From Ophiosphaerella korrae (taxonomy: Eukaryota > Ascomycota > Dothideomycetes > Pleosporales > Phaeosphaeriaceae), in the NCBI GenBank assembly GCA_028456385.1, contig JALNQF010000101.1:62001-126000 (forward strand): a stretch of 64,000 nucleotides of DNA, written 5' to 3'. The notes beneath the pieces were generated by a model. That model made no database searches, was not told the DNA's origin, and saw only the letters and a program-made list of their open reading frames with translations. This document shows positions 21,503 through 32,400 of the stretch, one piece after another (the first letter of the stretch is position 1; every line of letters begins with the position of its first letter). The position numbers and the translations under genes are program-made.

Positions 21503-22888
21503 CTACTCGAACTTCCACCAATTGAAGTTGAAAAGGTTATCACCACTTCCCGTGAAACGGAAGAAGAGATCCGAAGTGCCCTTTGCTTCACTGATGGGGC
21601 AAGTCACCGTAGCCCATGTCTGTATGCCGCCTGTACCAGATACAGTACATGTTCCAACAAGAGTACCACTTGTGCTGCCCAGCCGTACTTCAATCTTGCC
21701 ACCACTGCCTCCAGAAGCCACACGCACGCTCAGAGACTTAGCTCCAGTGTTTCCAAAGGCAACGCCCTTGACTTTGATGTAGTCACCATTGCTGATGCTA
21801 GTCACGGCAATGCCGCCCTCGCTGGCCGTTGTTGTCTTCAGGCCCGAGGAGAAAGCAATGGTCTCTGCTTCTTGGCGTGTATATGGATCAAGGGTGCCAA
21901 TCATAGGAGGGCCTTGCGTAGTCATTGAAATAGTAGGAATCGTACCGTCGGAGTTGTAGTTGAACTTCTCAACGGCAACGGAACGCGTGTAGCCGCTGCC
22001 TCCTGGTAACGCGCCATTATGGTACCAAAAGTACGAGGATCCGTTGAAATCTAGAACGGCAGGGTGATTTGTGAAGCTTGCTCCTGCGGTTGCCATGACG
22101 AGGCCGCGGTAGGTCCAGGGGCCGGTGATGCTGGGTCCAGTCGAGTAGCGAATGTCCTCTGAGCAGCAATTTGCAGCGTAGATGAGGTACCAAAGATTGC
22201 CACGCTTGTAAATCCAAGGACCTTCTTCGTACGAAGTGGGTCGGGAGTTGGTGTTGCCTCGTCGTGCGCCAAATCCAGCTGTGGTGAGCTCGACTTTGAC
22301 GGGGCCGCCGCTGATGGAGATCATATCTGCGTTCAGCTTAGCATACCAAAGGTTGGGGTTACCCCAGTATAGGTATGCCTGGCCGTTATCGTCAATGTAA
22401 ACTGTTGGGTCGAATTCGTTGTTCGCAACGAGGGGTTTCCCCAGGGCATCTTTATAGGGGCCTGTGATGGTGTCGCTAACACCTACTCCAACTGCCATGG
22501 CGCCGCTTTTTTGCTGGACCGGCACATAGTAATAGAACTTTCCGTTGCGTGGGATGACTTGGCCGGCCCATGCTCGCGAATTGGCCCAGCTGAAGGTAGC
22601 CAGACTCATGACTACGCCATGGTCTTGCCAGTTGGCCATGTCGGCTGAAGAGAACAGGCGCCAATCACGCATGTTGAAATCTTTTGAGCCATCTTCATCA
22701 TGACCTGTGAAGAGATAGACACGATTGTTGAGCACGAGCGGTGCTGGATCGGCACTGTAGAGGGTCTGAATAACAGGGTTATCGGCCTTTACAGTTCCAG
22801 TGAGGTTTAGAAGTGCGTTAGAGAGTAGTAGAGCGGGCAAAAATCCCATGATGCATTTGAGCATCATATAGGCTGGCGAAGTGCCCAT
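21503..22888 (-). CDS. Secreted GH43 glycosidase with C-terminal CBM6 (arabinofuranosidase/xylosidase type)
   Basis: A 461-residue single-exon gene. A signal peptide (roughly residues 9-35, hydrophobic core FLPALLLSNALLNL) ends near VKADNP. Met1, Met8 and Met9 are all possible starts, and the last two put the hydrophobic core in a more usual place. The five-bladed beta-propeller GH43 domain spans about 38-325. Asp47 in YSADPAP is the likely general base, Asp160 in EFDPTVYID the pKa modulator, and Glu222 in YEEGPWIYK the general acid. The CBM6-type beta-sandwich (about 335-461) starts at RQEAETIAFSSGL and ends FNFNWWKFE. Such enzymes release arabinose or xylose from plant-wall arabinoxylan outside the cell. 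Exact specificity cannot be read from sequence. It lies divergent to the glutathione transferase gene across 1.1 kb, which leaves space for separate regulation by plant polysaccharide. Confidence 0.92.
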   Translation of the reverse strand: MGTSPAYMMLKCIMGFLPALLLSNALLNLTGTVKADNPVIQTLYSADPAPLVLNNRVYLFTGHDEDGSKDFNMRDWRLFSSADMANWQDHGVVMSLATFSWANSRAWAGQVIPRNGKFYYYVPVQQKSGAMAVGVGVSDTITGPYKDALGKPLVANNEFDPTVYIDDNGQAYLYWGNPNLWYAKLNADMISISGGPVKVELTTAGFGARRGNTNSRPTSYEEGPWIYKRGNLWYLIYAANCCSEDIRYSTGPSITGPWTYRGLVMATAGASFTNHPAVLDFNGSSYFWYHNGALPGGSGYTRSVAVEKFNYNSDGTIPTISMTTQGPPMIGTLDPYTRQEAETIAFSSGLKTTTASEGGIAVTSISNGDYIKVKGVAFGNTGAKSLSVRVASGGSGGKIEVRLGSTSGTLVGTCTVSGTGGIQTWATVTCPISEAKGTSDLFFRFTGSGDNLFNFNWWKFE

Positions 22889-23905
22889 GATGAAAAGGTG
22901 AAAAAAAAGTGGCAGTTAGTTGTTGAAGGTGGGAATCAGCTCACTCTGAGATAGATATGGATGCCTAGGTATGTAATATATATATCGAACGGAAATTGCC
23001 ATTGGGCTTATCAATTAATCTGAAGAATAGCAAAGCCCTTGAACTACGGTTATGATGTTCAGGCGCCTAGAGGCACCATGTGTCCTAATTGAGCGACTGT
23101 GGGCGACTCTTATTGGCTTACCGATAAGCCTATTTTCCGGTGGTACTATCAACTCGACTATGGAGGGTTGAAACTGGGGAGATCTTGACGTAGAAAAGTG
23201 CGGGGAAACCCTTGTCAAGCAGTTTCAAATTACTCCGTGCGTTGAACTCTTCCCGCGTCCGGAGATTTTTTACAGATTTTCCGGTATTTGAAGTACTGGT
23301 ACCTAGATCTATATTGATTTACGGATGTATTGCAACAATACGTTGGGTTGTTGAGTAGGGATCATCAGTGTCTTATTTCTTCTAGATTCACTATACAACT
23401 ATACAAGGCAGATGTCGCTGAGGTATCTTTTTGGTTAACCTCTTCACCATGGGTTCGAATAGCGATTGTTACTCTTCATGTGTGATGCATGCTTGTACTA
23501 TGGAGTGCTACTTGATAATTCTCCGGACCCGGTTATACTTCGTATAATACTTGACGTGTTCCCTTCCCCTTCTTCATATTAAGTTTAAACAACGCCTAAT
23601 TAGGGCCTTGTAGCAATACATACCCCAATAACAGTAACCCTTCCGCTACTTTTTCCTGCTCGAAATAGATATGGAAGGCTAACTGCATATAGCCGAACCT
23701 ATGAGTTCGCAATTCTCGTCAAGTTCAGGTTACGACGCCAACAGCCTTACTCGTCTATCAGAACAAGCCAGTATTATGAATGCTGAGAGCGTGTTTGCCG
23801 AAGCACACCTCCTCATCGCGAAGATAGATTTGTCAAGCTCTCGGAATGCTGAGTAAATCACCGCATGGCCGCTATGACGAAAGCGGGGCGAATCAACGAC
23901 CAAAT

Positions 23906-23926
23906 CCCCCCCCCCCCCCCCCCCCC
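23906..23926. repeat. Homopolymer of 21 C
   Basis: An uninterrupted C run 64-85 bp upstream of the first ATG of the glutathione transferase gene. It may be length-variable and prone to sequencing error. Confidence 0.85.
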
Positions 23927-23937
23927 ATCAATGACCT

Positions 23938-23985
23938 GCATATAAAATCGCAATGCATACCAAGCCACAGTCGGATATAAAAACA
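23938..23985 (+). promoter_or_regulatory. TATA-like elements upstream of the glutathione transferase gene
   Basis: CATATAAAAT and GATATAAAAA lie about 45 and 10 bp before the first ATG. The closer one is so near the ATG that transcripts starting from it would begin downstream and favour the second Met codon. This is inferred. Confidence 0.3.
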
Positions 23986-23990
23986 CTTCC

Positions 23991-25235
23991 ATGTCCGCAG
24001 CCCTTACACGCCTAGCAAGACTCACATCTCATATCCCCATCCAACCACTCAGGTCCTCCTCCCGCTTCCACAAAGTCTCAACAACAAGGCGACCATTGTA
24101 TACAGCATCCATGTCGCACAAAGAATCCATCCTCAACTGGGCCGGCAAAACAGGCGAATTCAACCGCGCGCCCTCGGTGTTCCGAAACTTCATTGAAAAC
24201 AGTCCGGAGGCGGAATTCCCGCCAGAAAAAAAAAGATACCATCTCTACGTGTCGTATGCGTGTCCCTGGGCACACCGCACGCTCATTGTACGCGAGCTCA
24301 AAGGGCTGCAAGATATTATTTCGTATAGTAGCGTGCACTGGCATATGGGCGCGAAAGGGTGGCGATTTGTCACGGGGGAGGAAGAGTTGCCGGGGAGGAC
24401 GGTGCCGGACCCGTTCCATGAAGGGTTTACGCATCTGCGTGACATTTACTTTGAGCAGAATCCGCAGTATGAGGGGCGATTTACGGTGCCGACCTTGTAT
24501 GATACCAAGACGAGGCGGATTGTGAATAATGAGAGTAGTGAGATCATTCGCATGTTTTATCGAGCGTTTGATGGATTGGTGGAGGAGAAGTATCGGGGAG
24601 TGGATTTGCTGCCGCAGAAGTTGGAGAAAGAGATTGATGAGTTGAATGAGTGGGTGTATAGTGATGTGAACAATGGGGTATACAAGTCTGGGTTTGCGAC
24701 GTAAGTTTGAGCAAGGGCGTTAGGGGGATGATTGCTAACGATGGGTTCTAGGGCCGAGGATGCATATGTCAAGAGTGTAACGCAACTGTTCAAGTCTCTC
24801 GATAGACTCGAGTCACACCTTGGGGAATCGTCCACGCCATATCTGCTCTCTTCGCCCCACGTTATAGAAGCAGACATTCGTCTCTACACCACCATAGTGC
24901 GCTTCGACCCCGTCTACGTACAGCATTTCAAATGCAACATCCGTGACATGTAAGTGATGTCTATATACAAAGTACCTATGGGACAAATGCTGACCTCATG
25001 TGCCAATACTAGACGTTCAGGGTATCCTAATATCCACGCTTGGATGAGGCATCTGTACTGGGACTATCCTGCGTTTAAAAATACAACGCAGTTTGAGCAT
25101 ATCAAGAAGCATTACACCAAGAGCCACGGCCAGATTAACCCACACGCGATTACGCCGGTGGGACCGCTCCCAGATATCTTGGCCAAGGACGAGGAGGTAC
25201 CGAGTGTTAAGGCGGCGCTGAAGCGAGGGCAGTGA
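23991..25235 (+). CDS. Glutathionyl-hydroquinone reductase / omega-like glutathione transferase (Xi class, ECM4/Gto type)
   Basis: Three exons (23991-24700, 24752-24949, 25013-25235) with 51 bp and 63 bp introns having GTAAGT and GTAAGT donors and CTAG acceptors. The product is 376 residues from the first ATG. The thioredoxin-like domain holds the catalytic Cys in VSYACPWAHR (about 88-97), and VPDPFHEGF and VNNESSEIIR are class signatures, the last binding glutathione. The C-terminal helical domain includes VIEADIRLYTTIVRFD and GYPNIHAWMRHLYW. Family members use glutathione to reduce glutathionyl-(hydro)quinones, in detoxification and lignin-aromatic metabolism. Residues 1-40 are rich in Arg, Ser and Thr with few acids, as in a mitochondrial presequence, and a second in-frame Met at about 41 (MSHKESILNWAG) matches the start of cytosolic homologues. 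Its stop is 52 bp from that of convergent NUP49. Confidence 0.93.
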
Positions 25236-25287
25236 TTCTTCTCGCCTTATTATTATTATAGTGGTGATAGTGATTGTACAACCGCGC

Positions 25288-26707
25288 TCAGATAAGAGCA
25301 GCGCCAACATTGCCCAGTGTCTGTTTTGTGACCTCATCCCTGACTTGTCCGACCTTCTTTGCCGAGTCGAGAATGGCGCCTTCAATGGCCTTGAGCGCAG
25401 CGACTAGCTCGCGTCTTTGGTCGCGTGGAGCGCTTCTGCTGCCTGTGAGTTGGTGTGCCTTTTCCAGCGTGCCTGCCTCCATGGTCTTGAGATGTGCAGT
25501 GATTTCGTTGATCTGCCTCTGGTAGGCTTGGAGGGTACGGCCGAGGTCGTCTGTGCGGTGGCTGAAGTAGGCCATGAGGTCGACTGGCTTGGTTGGGTCG
25601 TCGTCGTCGAGGGCGCTAGTAGCTGGGGGTTTTGCGCTTGAGCCTGTGAGGTTTGTGGTGTTCCTGTAGTGAAACTGGGCGGGCAGTTTCTGGTTCTGGA
25701 TGGCGCGGAAGCTGAGGTAGGCGTCGGCAGCATCCTTCTTGACCACGTCCTTGAGATGTGCGACGTTGGCCGAGTCGTTCTCGAGCCCGGCCTCGACGGT
25801 GGAGAGGAGGCTTTCGATGTAGGCAACGTCGGGGGCAATGGTGGCGACCTTCTTCTCGCTCTCCGGGAGGGTCTCGTGTATCTGGTTACAGTAGCTGATC
25901 TTCTGCTGGATGCCCTGGTCGAACTGTTGGATGACGGCCTGCAGGTCGGGGTGCAGGTCGTTGAAGCGCGTCGTCCCGCGCATCGACTCCAGCGTCAATT
26001 GGACGGGCTGCTGTGTGTTTGCGCCCATCTGCGACGCGCCCAGCGTGGAGCCGCCCAGGGCACCGGGCCGGTTCTGGGTGTTGAGGCCGCCAAAGAGCGA
26101 GTTCTGCATTTGGGGCTGTTGCTGCTGCTGCTGCTGCTGCTGGAGAGTGGAGCCAAACAGAGAAGGCGCGGCTGTCTGCTGGGCTTGCTGAGTGTTTGTG
26201 TTTCCAAACAAGGAAGGCGTGGTTGTGGCTGCGGCTGCCGTGGGTTGCTGCGAGGAAGGCGCGCTAGGAGAATGCGGTCAGTCTTTGTGTGGTCCATCGC
26301 GCCTGCGCCGACTTACAAGAGCGAGGGCTTTGCCTGGCTGGCTGCCCCAAACAGACTGCTGGGCTGGGCCGTGTTCTGCGTCTGCGGCTGGGCCTGTGTC
26401 GTGGATGCGCCGAAGAGCCCGCCGCTTGAAGTGCCCGGGGTGGAGAGCTTCAGGCCGCCGCCAAATGCAGTGCCTGCTTGTTGCTGCTGGGGCTGGGCAG
26501 TCGAGGCAGAGCCAAACAGGCCGCCGCTGCTTTGGGGTTGCGTGGTAGCCTGGGCCTGGTTGGCATTGTTTCCGCTGGGGATGGCTGTCAGTGTGTGTGC
26601 TGTGTGCGCGTGTGTGCGTGCGCAAGGGGTGACAAGAGCAGTCAAACGTACAATAGCCCACCGCCTGTGTTGATGCTCAGCGAGTTGGATCGCCCAAAGC
26701 CCGCCAT
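25288..26707 (-). CDS. NUP49: FG nucleoporin NUP49 (Nsp1 complex)
   Basis: Three exons (26652-26707, 26317-26574, 25288-26263) with 77 bp and 53 bp introns, giving 429 residues. The start MAGFGRSNSLSINTGG leads into a low-complexity half with GLFG and SLFG repeats (GGLFG, SLFGAASQ, SLFGNTNT, SLFGST) and a run of nine Gln (TLQQQQQQQQQPQ). The C-terminal half (about 190-420) is alpha-helical coiled-coil with PVQLTLESMRGTTRFNDLHP at its start, as in Nup49/Nup58. It belongs to the central channel complex with Nsp1 and Nup57, where the FG half forms the permeability barrier and the coiled coils anchor it. Both introns interrupt GLFG-type codons and splice as TT|C, restoring Phe at each junction, which confirms them. 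The promoter is shared with FIP1 (207 bp between ATGs). Confidence 0.93.
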
Positions 26708-26914
26708 TTTGAACGAGGAGAAGAGTGCTGGACTGTCTCTGGCTGGTGTTTTCTCTTCTCCCACGCGCATGCCCATCGAGCTCCGCGTCGCACAGGCCAA
26801 AAGCGCGTTTTCCTCGGCCAATCAAGCCCTGCACCCAAGCTCAAGCTCCGGCCAAGGTCACCACTTCATCTGACTATTCTATCTCTTCTCTTCCCCCCAA
26901 CGTAGCAATCCAAC
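26708..26914. promoter_or_regulatory. Bidirectional promoter of NUP49 and FIP1
   Basis: A 207 bp region separates the two divergent ATGs. It has a CCAAT box at 26818-26822 and a pyrimidine-rich tract (about 26875-26900) just ahead of the FIP1 start, a common feature of housekeeping promoters in filamentous fungi. Confidence 0.5.
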
Positions 26915-27892
26915 ATGGCTTCCGATCATGAAGACGAGGACGATGATCTCTACAGCGCCTCAGAGACCAAGGCCGACCAAGCCAACCAAGTCAAGGCCGA
27001 CAATGACGGCTCAAGCAGCGACGAGCCCATGGACGAGGGCGCAGACTCGGGCGACGAAGACGACGACGATGACGACGACGAAGATAGCGACTCAGACATC
27101 GACATAATCATCGACAAGCCGCAAGCCGTGCCCAAGCCCGCCACCACCCAGCACCAGGCTCCCGAGTCCAAGGCCATCAAGATCGAGGCCCCGCTCCGCT
27201 CCACGCCCACGCCCTCGCAGCCCTCACAGCCCGTCCCAGTAGGCACCGTGCCCCAGCTCTCCGCCACGACAGGCACCACCTTCCCCGCGCAGCGTACCTC
27301 CACCCTCCAGGTCAATGACAACCCCGTCTACCCGCCCCAGGGCAAGCCACTCCTCCAGGTTGACATGGACGCCGACCTCGCGGAAGAGCAGAAGATATGG
27401 CGTCGCCCGGGCGAGGACCAGTCGGATTATTTCAACTATGGTTTCGACGAATTCACCTGGGAGACCTATCGCCAGCGCCAAATATCAATGGCCAATACCA
27501 TACAGCAGCAGAAGAATGACATGGTGCAGATGCAGCAGATGATGGGCGGTGGTATGCCCGGTATGCCCAGCATGCCTGGTCCTGGACCGGGCCAGAATAA
27601 CGCCCCAGGCGGTGCGCCGACAGGGCCGGCTGGAGGCGGTGCTGGTGCTGGTGCTGGTGCTGGTGCTGGAGGCATGAATGAACAGCAGCAGATGGAGATG
27701 ATGTTCCAGCAAATGGTAAGCCAGGGCATGGATCCAAGCCAAATGGACTTTGGCAGCTTCATGCAGATGGCAGGTCAGGGCATGGGCGGTTTCCCTGGTG
27801 CTCCTGGAGGACAACCGACCGGTTTTCCCCCGGGCAATCAGGGTGGTGGTGGAGGAAGGGGAGGGAGAGGTGGCAGAGGAAGGGGGTGGTGA
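26915..27892 (+). CDS. FIP1: Pre-mRNA polyadenylation factor Fip1
   Basis: A single-exon gene of 325 residues. The N-terminus is acidic (EDEDDD at 6-11, then a long Asp/Glu run about 45-62) and followed by a Pro/Thr/Gln-rich linker. The diagnostic Fip1 motif lies at about 163-187: [20 protein letters not shown], then W and ETYRQRQ. The C-terminal half is rich in Gly, Met, Gln and Pro ([12 protein letters not shown] and an alternating GAGAGA stretch) and ends in an RGG-like tail ([13 protein letters not shown]) likely to bind RNA. Fip1 is a subunit of the cleavage and polyadenylation factor in the nucleus and bridges poly(A) polymerase to the complex. Yeast Fip1 is shorter at the C-terminus; the Gly-rich tail is a filamentous-fungal feature. 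It shares a short promoter with NUP49. Confidence 0.93.
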   Translation: MASDHEDEDDDLYSASETKADQANQVKADNDGSSSDEPMDEGADSGDEDDDDDDDEDSDSDIDIIIDKPQAVPKPATTQHQAPESKAIKIEAPLRSTPTPSQPSQPVPVGTVPQLSATTGTTFPAQRTSTLQVNDNPVYPPQGKPLLQVDMDADLAEEQKIWRRPGEDQSDYFNYGFDEFTWETYRQRQISMANTIQQQKNDMVQMQQMMGGGMPGMPSMPGPGPGQNNAPGGAPTGPAGGGAGAGAGAGAGGMNEQQQMEMMFQQMVSQGMDPSQMDFGSFMQMAGQGMGGFPGAPGGQPTGFPPGNQGGGGGRGGRGGRGRGW

Positions 27893-28276
27893 TTGTCATT
27901 TCTCACGCTGGCTTGGTATACTGCCTGTCTGGGATGAAATGGGCGTTATTTATTAGGAGTGAGCACCTACGATACCCACAATGGAAAACGCCGAATGGCG
28001 GGGAATATTGCAATCAAGTCGAACCAAGCGCCTGGCTTGCAAGCTTTGCATCGTGCCCTGTCCTTCCGTCCACATGTCGTTTGTCTTTGAGTGCCTCCTT
28101 CCACGGCTCTCTTGATCTCGGTCTGCTTAGTCAACATGTACCTTTACGACTTGCAACGACGCTGTGAGTTCCCCCCCCGCCGCCCTTGAATTCCTTCATT
28201 TCCCCTGTGACATAGGACAACACAGTCGACGTGGGCTACATTGCGAATTTCCTTTTCGTAGCTGGCTGTCTTGACC
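27893..28276. other. Convergent 3' region between FIP1 and U2A'
   Basis: 384 bp between two stops, with a C-rich run at about 28170. No gene seen. Confidence 0.6.
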
Positions 28277-29184
28277 CTAGGCTTTCATAGTATCTGCGCC
28301 CTCGAGAACATAGGCCGGAATTATCCCCTCGGCGAAATCCTTTTCCAGCTTCGCCATTTCTGCCAGACTGCTAGCGTTGTTGATCGCAGCCCTCATGCGT
28401 TTCTTCTCGTCATCTGTGTAAATGCGTTTCTTGCCTGAGTCGTCGGCACTGTTAATGAGAGAAGGAACAACGAAGCCCTTCGACTTGATGCCCATAATCT
28501 AAAACCCCAGGTTAGCAGAGACTCAAGAGCGCGACACAGAAACAGTACCTTGTTCGCAAGATCTGTGGGTTCTTCCGTGGTTCCATAAAGCTCGGTTGCC
28601 TTGTTGCGCTCGGCGAGCTGCACTTTGGCGAAGTCTAGGTAGCGCAGCGACGGGCAGCGCCATATCACCCAGTACCGGTAATTATCTTTACTCGTCACCG
28701 GGTTGCCCAGCAAACTTAGGTAGACCAACTTCTTGAATCCTGCCAGCGGGTCCAAGTCGGCTAGCTCTGTGAGCCTGTTTTTTGTGAGGACGAGCGTGTG
28801 CAAGTTTGGTATGCTGGAAGAGAGATTTGGCTGGATGCTCGATATGCGGTTCTGAGCGAGGAATAGTGTACGGAGGCGCGGCTGCAGTGGGAAGTTGCCC
28901 AGCTGCGCGATGTCGTTGTCGGTCAGGTCAATCGCATCGTTGTCCTACGGGCGCGATTAGCCAGCAACCGTGATATGTCTGGCCAACAGGTTAAACGTAC
29001 ACGCGCAGCACCCATATTCTCAATCGCGGAAATCTTGTGGCCTAGAAAATACAAGATTGACATCAATTAAACTCTTAAGTGTAGCATCTGCTCTTTCCAA
29101 CGCACCTCGTAGATCAAGCTCACGCTCAGTGAGACAATTGATGAAAGATGGAGAGTGGTTGATGACGTCTGTGGTTAACCTCAT
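28277..29184 (-). CDS. LEA1: U2 small nuclear ribonucleoprotein A' (Lea1)
   Basis: Four exons (29106-29184, 29001-29041, 28549-28944, 28277-28498) with introns of 64, 56 and 50 bp, giving 245 residues. The N-terminus MRLTTDVINHSPSFINCLTE, then RELDLRGHKISAIENMGAAR, begins a leucine-rich-repeat domain: DAIDLTDNDIAQLGNFP, LRTLFLAQNRISSIQPNL, LHTLVLTKNRLTELADLD and LVYLSLLGNPVTSKDNYRYW (the LRR cap). It ends with GIKSKGFVVPSLIN and a charged helix. U2A' binds U2B'' and the U2 snRNA stem-loop IV in the spliceosome. All introns fit GT...AG and restore conserved junctions, such as GAAR|DNDAIDLTDND. The second exon is only 41 nt. The gene lies just beyond the VPS15 stop, same strand (240 bp). Confidence 0.94.
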
Positions 29185-29424
29185 GTTTGCGGTAGCGGCG
29201 CTTTATAGTATACTCTGGCTAGTTTGACTCCAGGTCGGCAGGGTAGTAGGGAGTCGCGTGCAGTGGCTTGGGAAGGAGTCGTGTGGAACTCATGATTCCA
29301 GAAAGCTTAAAATCAACTAGCGCGCTCTCCCCCACTCGCGAGCTTCACCCCACACTTGGTGACTTGCCAACCTACAATTTCATGACAGCCTGATAAATTC
29401 ATGTGAGCGCGTCTACCAACTTCT

Positions 29425-32400
29425 CTACATGAACATATTAATCACTCCCGACCGGTCCGCCGAAATTACCATACCGTAAGGCTGCTCTACCAAGGCAACA
29501 TCAAGTATGTTGTCCAAATGGCTCTTCAGCAGATTCTGTTGCTGCAAAGATATCAACCCTGACCGCGGAGCCTTCTGTGGAGTCTTCTTGCTCGATATAG
29601 AAGTTCTGCTATCCCTCCCGTTCAGCACTTGGTTTTGCGGCTGCGACAAGCGTTCGGTGATGACAACAGTGTCGGGGGTGGATTGGACGGTCGTATATTG
29701 TGGCTTTGCTTCGTCTGCCGCCAAACCGCTAATCACTATTGATGCTTCCGGACGATTAGTGTCCCAATATCGAATCTTCCAGTCCGGACCAGCTGTGAGG
29801 AGAAAGGTGTGCTTCGTATCACCTTTCTCGTCTATGGACTGTGCATGCACCGTAAGCGCGCGTATACCGCGATTCGTAGCCGAACTCGCAGAGGGTTCAA
29901 GAGCAGTTGCGAAGCGGCCCAGCATTCCCCCAGCTTTTTCTTCATCCAGATCTACAAGTGTAGTGCTTTTTGTTCCTATATCTTTGCTTGTTCCGGTTCG
30001 ATACACCTCCTTGCAAATGTGTTTTTCGAAGTCCCAAACGGTGAGCTCACCTTGACCACTGCCACCAGCAATAAATAGGCGAGTTTTTTTCGGCTTTGGG
30101 GTAAATACCTGATACAATCGGTTTATAGGCGCAGCACCATGACAGACCCATGTCTTAAGGCGCAGTCTGAACCGGAGATCCCAGAGGTCTAACACACCAT
30201 GTGATGTGCCCAACAAGAGCCAATGTGCTCGCCTATCTACACAGAAGCAAGTGGGCGTGCCGTGGTTTAGTGGATTTTTCAATGTAAAGATCTCCTGCAT
30301 GATTCGTAGATCCAAAGCGATGACTTTTGATGTGTTAGTGGCTAGTAACAGGATTGATTTGCTCTCCTCGTCGTAATGCTCAGACCAAACTGCTTGGTCG
30401 CCTTTTGGGAGCTGGTATTCGCGAAGTAGGCGCGGTCGTCCAAATCTAGTGCTACCATCATGGCTTTGGTGACAATCCACTCGCACAACATGAACGCTAC
30501 CGTCGTTACCGGTTGCAATAAATGAATAAGTCTGCTCCACGAAGACCAGACTTGTTACTTTGACATCCTCTCCAAGTCTGTACGTCTGACGAGACCGTCG
30601 TGTTATATTGCGTTCCAGTCGTGAAGTATCCCAAATTTTGACGCTGCCGTCGTCCGAGCCACTGATAAAGAACCGTTGGTCCGGGGACACTAGGACACGG
30701 GTCACAGCGGCAGTGTGTTCACCAAAGCTGGCAACAAGGTGACCTTCAGGTCGCCATGGCATGCCTGCTGAGGATTGCTGAGCATCTTTATACCTGATAG
30801 GCTGCTTTCGTGTGACGGGCTGAATGCGGGGACCGAATTCCGTTTCACCTGACGGGAAACGTTCCAGAAGCATAGATTCAAGAAGTTTCAAGACTGCAGG
30901 ATCATTTCCTGTGTAATTATGTGCCTGACGAAATCGAATATGTGGCGACCCTCGCCCAGATCTATCATCTGCAAGTGGAAAATTGGGTTGGCGAGACCTG
31001 GAAGACTCTCGTGCACCAAGGCCATCGACCTTACCGAGCACATTTGCGGAGTTCGTCCCAGTCTCCGCAAGTGCTTTGTTTTCGTTTTTGCTTAGGAGGG
31101 CCAACGCACTATTCCTATGTCGAAGTGCATGTAGGTGATCCCCTTTGCCAAGAGAACCAACAGGTGATTGAGCGGTGGGTGAGCTACCTGGGATCTGGAG
31201 AGAGCCCCTGCGTAGGTCAGTGTCAGACTGTGGGGAGCCTAGAGGTGACTGTGTGTCAACCCGAGAAGGCGACAGCTTTGTGCGAGAAGGTATCGATACA
31301 CGTCGTGTGCCGCCCTCCTCTCGCAATAGCCGATCAGCCTGGCTTTCAGCATGTGGGATCCGCTCTGCCAACGCGTCTGCTTCAGTAGTAGATGCATCAA
31401 GCAACGCATCACGGATTGTCTTGGGTTGACTTTGTGCATCTTGTAGGCGTTCTGGGCTCCGTATTTGCTCGACAGTTTGTTGTACATTCTCGTCGAAAAG
31501 CACAGTCAAGGCTTTAACACCCAAGTCCTTCAAAGCTACGATATTGTTGAATTTTGTGGGTGGTAATGCGAGGACATCTGAGCGACGACGATGGCTAACT
31601 CTCCAAATAAATTCTCGTAATGCGACGAGTTTGAAGTCGTCTTCGGTCGTTAAACCAGCATTACGCAATTTACGTAGCCATGATTCATCTTCTTCATTCT
31701 TGGGTAACCTTTGCAAGATTTTGTGGTCTAACTCGCGACCAGATATGGTAGGTAGACTATCCTCGTTCGTGCCAAATGTGAAAGTTTGTTGTTGCCTGGC
31801 AGGTGCCCAGAACAGTCCTTTTTGCGCCTGCAAAGCCCAGTTTGAGGCCATGTCCACAAGTAGCCTCGTAAGTGGGAGCTTTAGCGATTCGAGGATCTTG
31901 AGTTCCGGAAACTCTGATGGTACAACCCTGAGATACGGTCTGATGAGGTTTACTAATATGCTGTGAGTGTCTGCAATAGATAGATACTTTGAAGCTGTTG
32001 AAATGAAGTGTGCAGCTGCTTCCCGTATCCAAAGGTTGGGATGCATAGTGAGCCGAGCCACGATATCTACCAACTCCCAAGTCTTCGAACGTTGAAAAAG
32101 ACCGAGTTCAGCCATTGAAGCGAGGGCTCTTATTACTCTCTCGACGACGAACTCCTCGGGGTCAGTAAGAGCCTGTACCATAAGTGGCAGGATGTAACCT
32201 TCTAAGCTTGCGCCACCCACAAACACTGCTACTCCGACGATGGCCTCGAAAAAGGCACACTTGAGCATCCAATCAGGATCGTTGAGGTAGGTATTGAGGT
32301 GGCTGAGCACTACATCATTTGCCCTTGGGCTACCGAAAAACACGCAAAGATCAGCTACAGACCGAAGCATAGCTCGACGAACTGAAGCGTCAGAGTCTGT

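Larger units (their letters stand above)
22889..23990. other. Divergent intergenic region, GH43 and glutathione transferase promoters
   Basis: 1.1 kb without a gene. It contains an unusual run of 21 C at 23906-23926 and TATA-like sequences at about 23940 and 23976. Confidence 0.55.

Noticed and set aside
23440..23470. GGTTCGAATA as a possible tRNA B box
   Set aside because: The consensus-closing C is missing and no A box or stems were found nearby.
25669..26673. 334-codon plus-strand frame over NUP49
   Set aside because: It is antisense to a well-supported nucleoporin gene. Its length follows from the GC-rich, repetitive FG coding sequence on the other strand.
26950..27814. Minus-strand frames of 94-123 codons over FIP1
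   Set aside because: They are low-complexity shadows of the acidic and Gly-rich coding sequence of FIP1.
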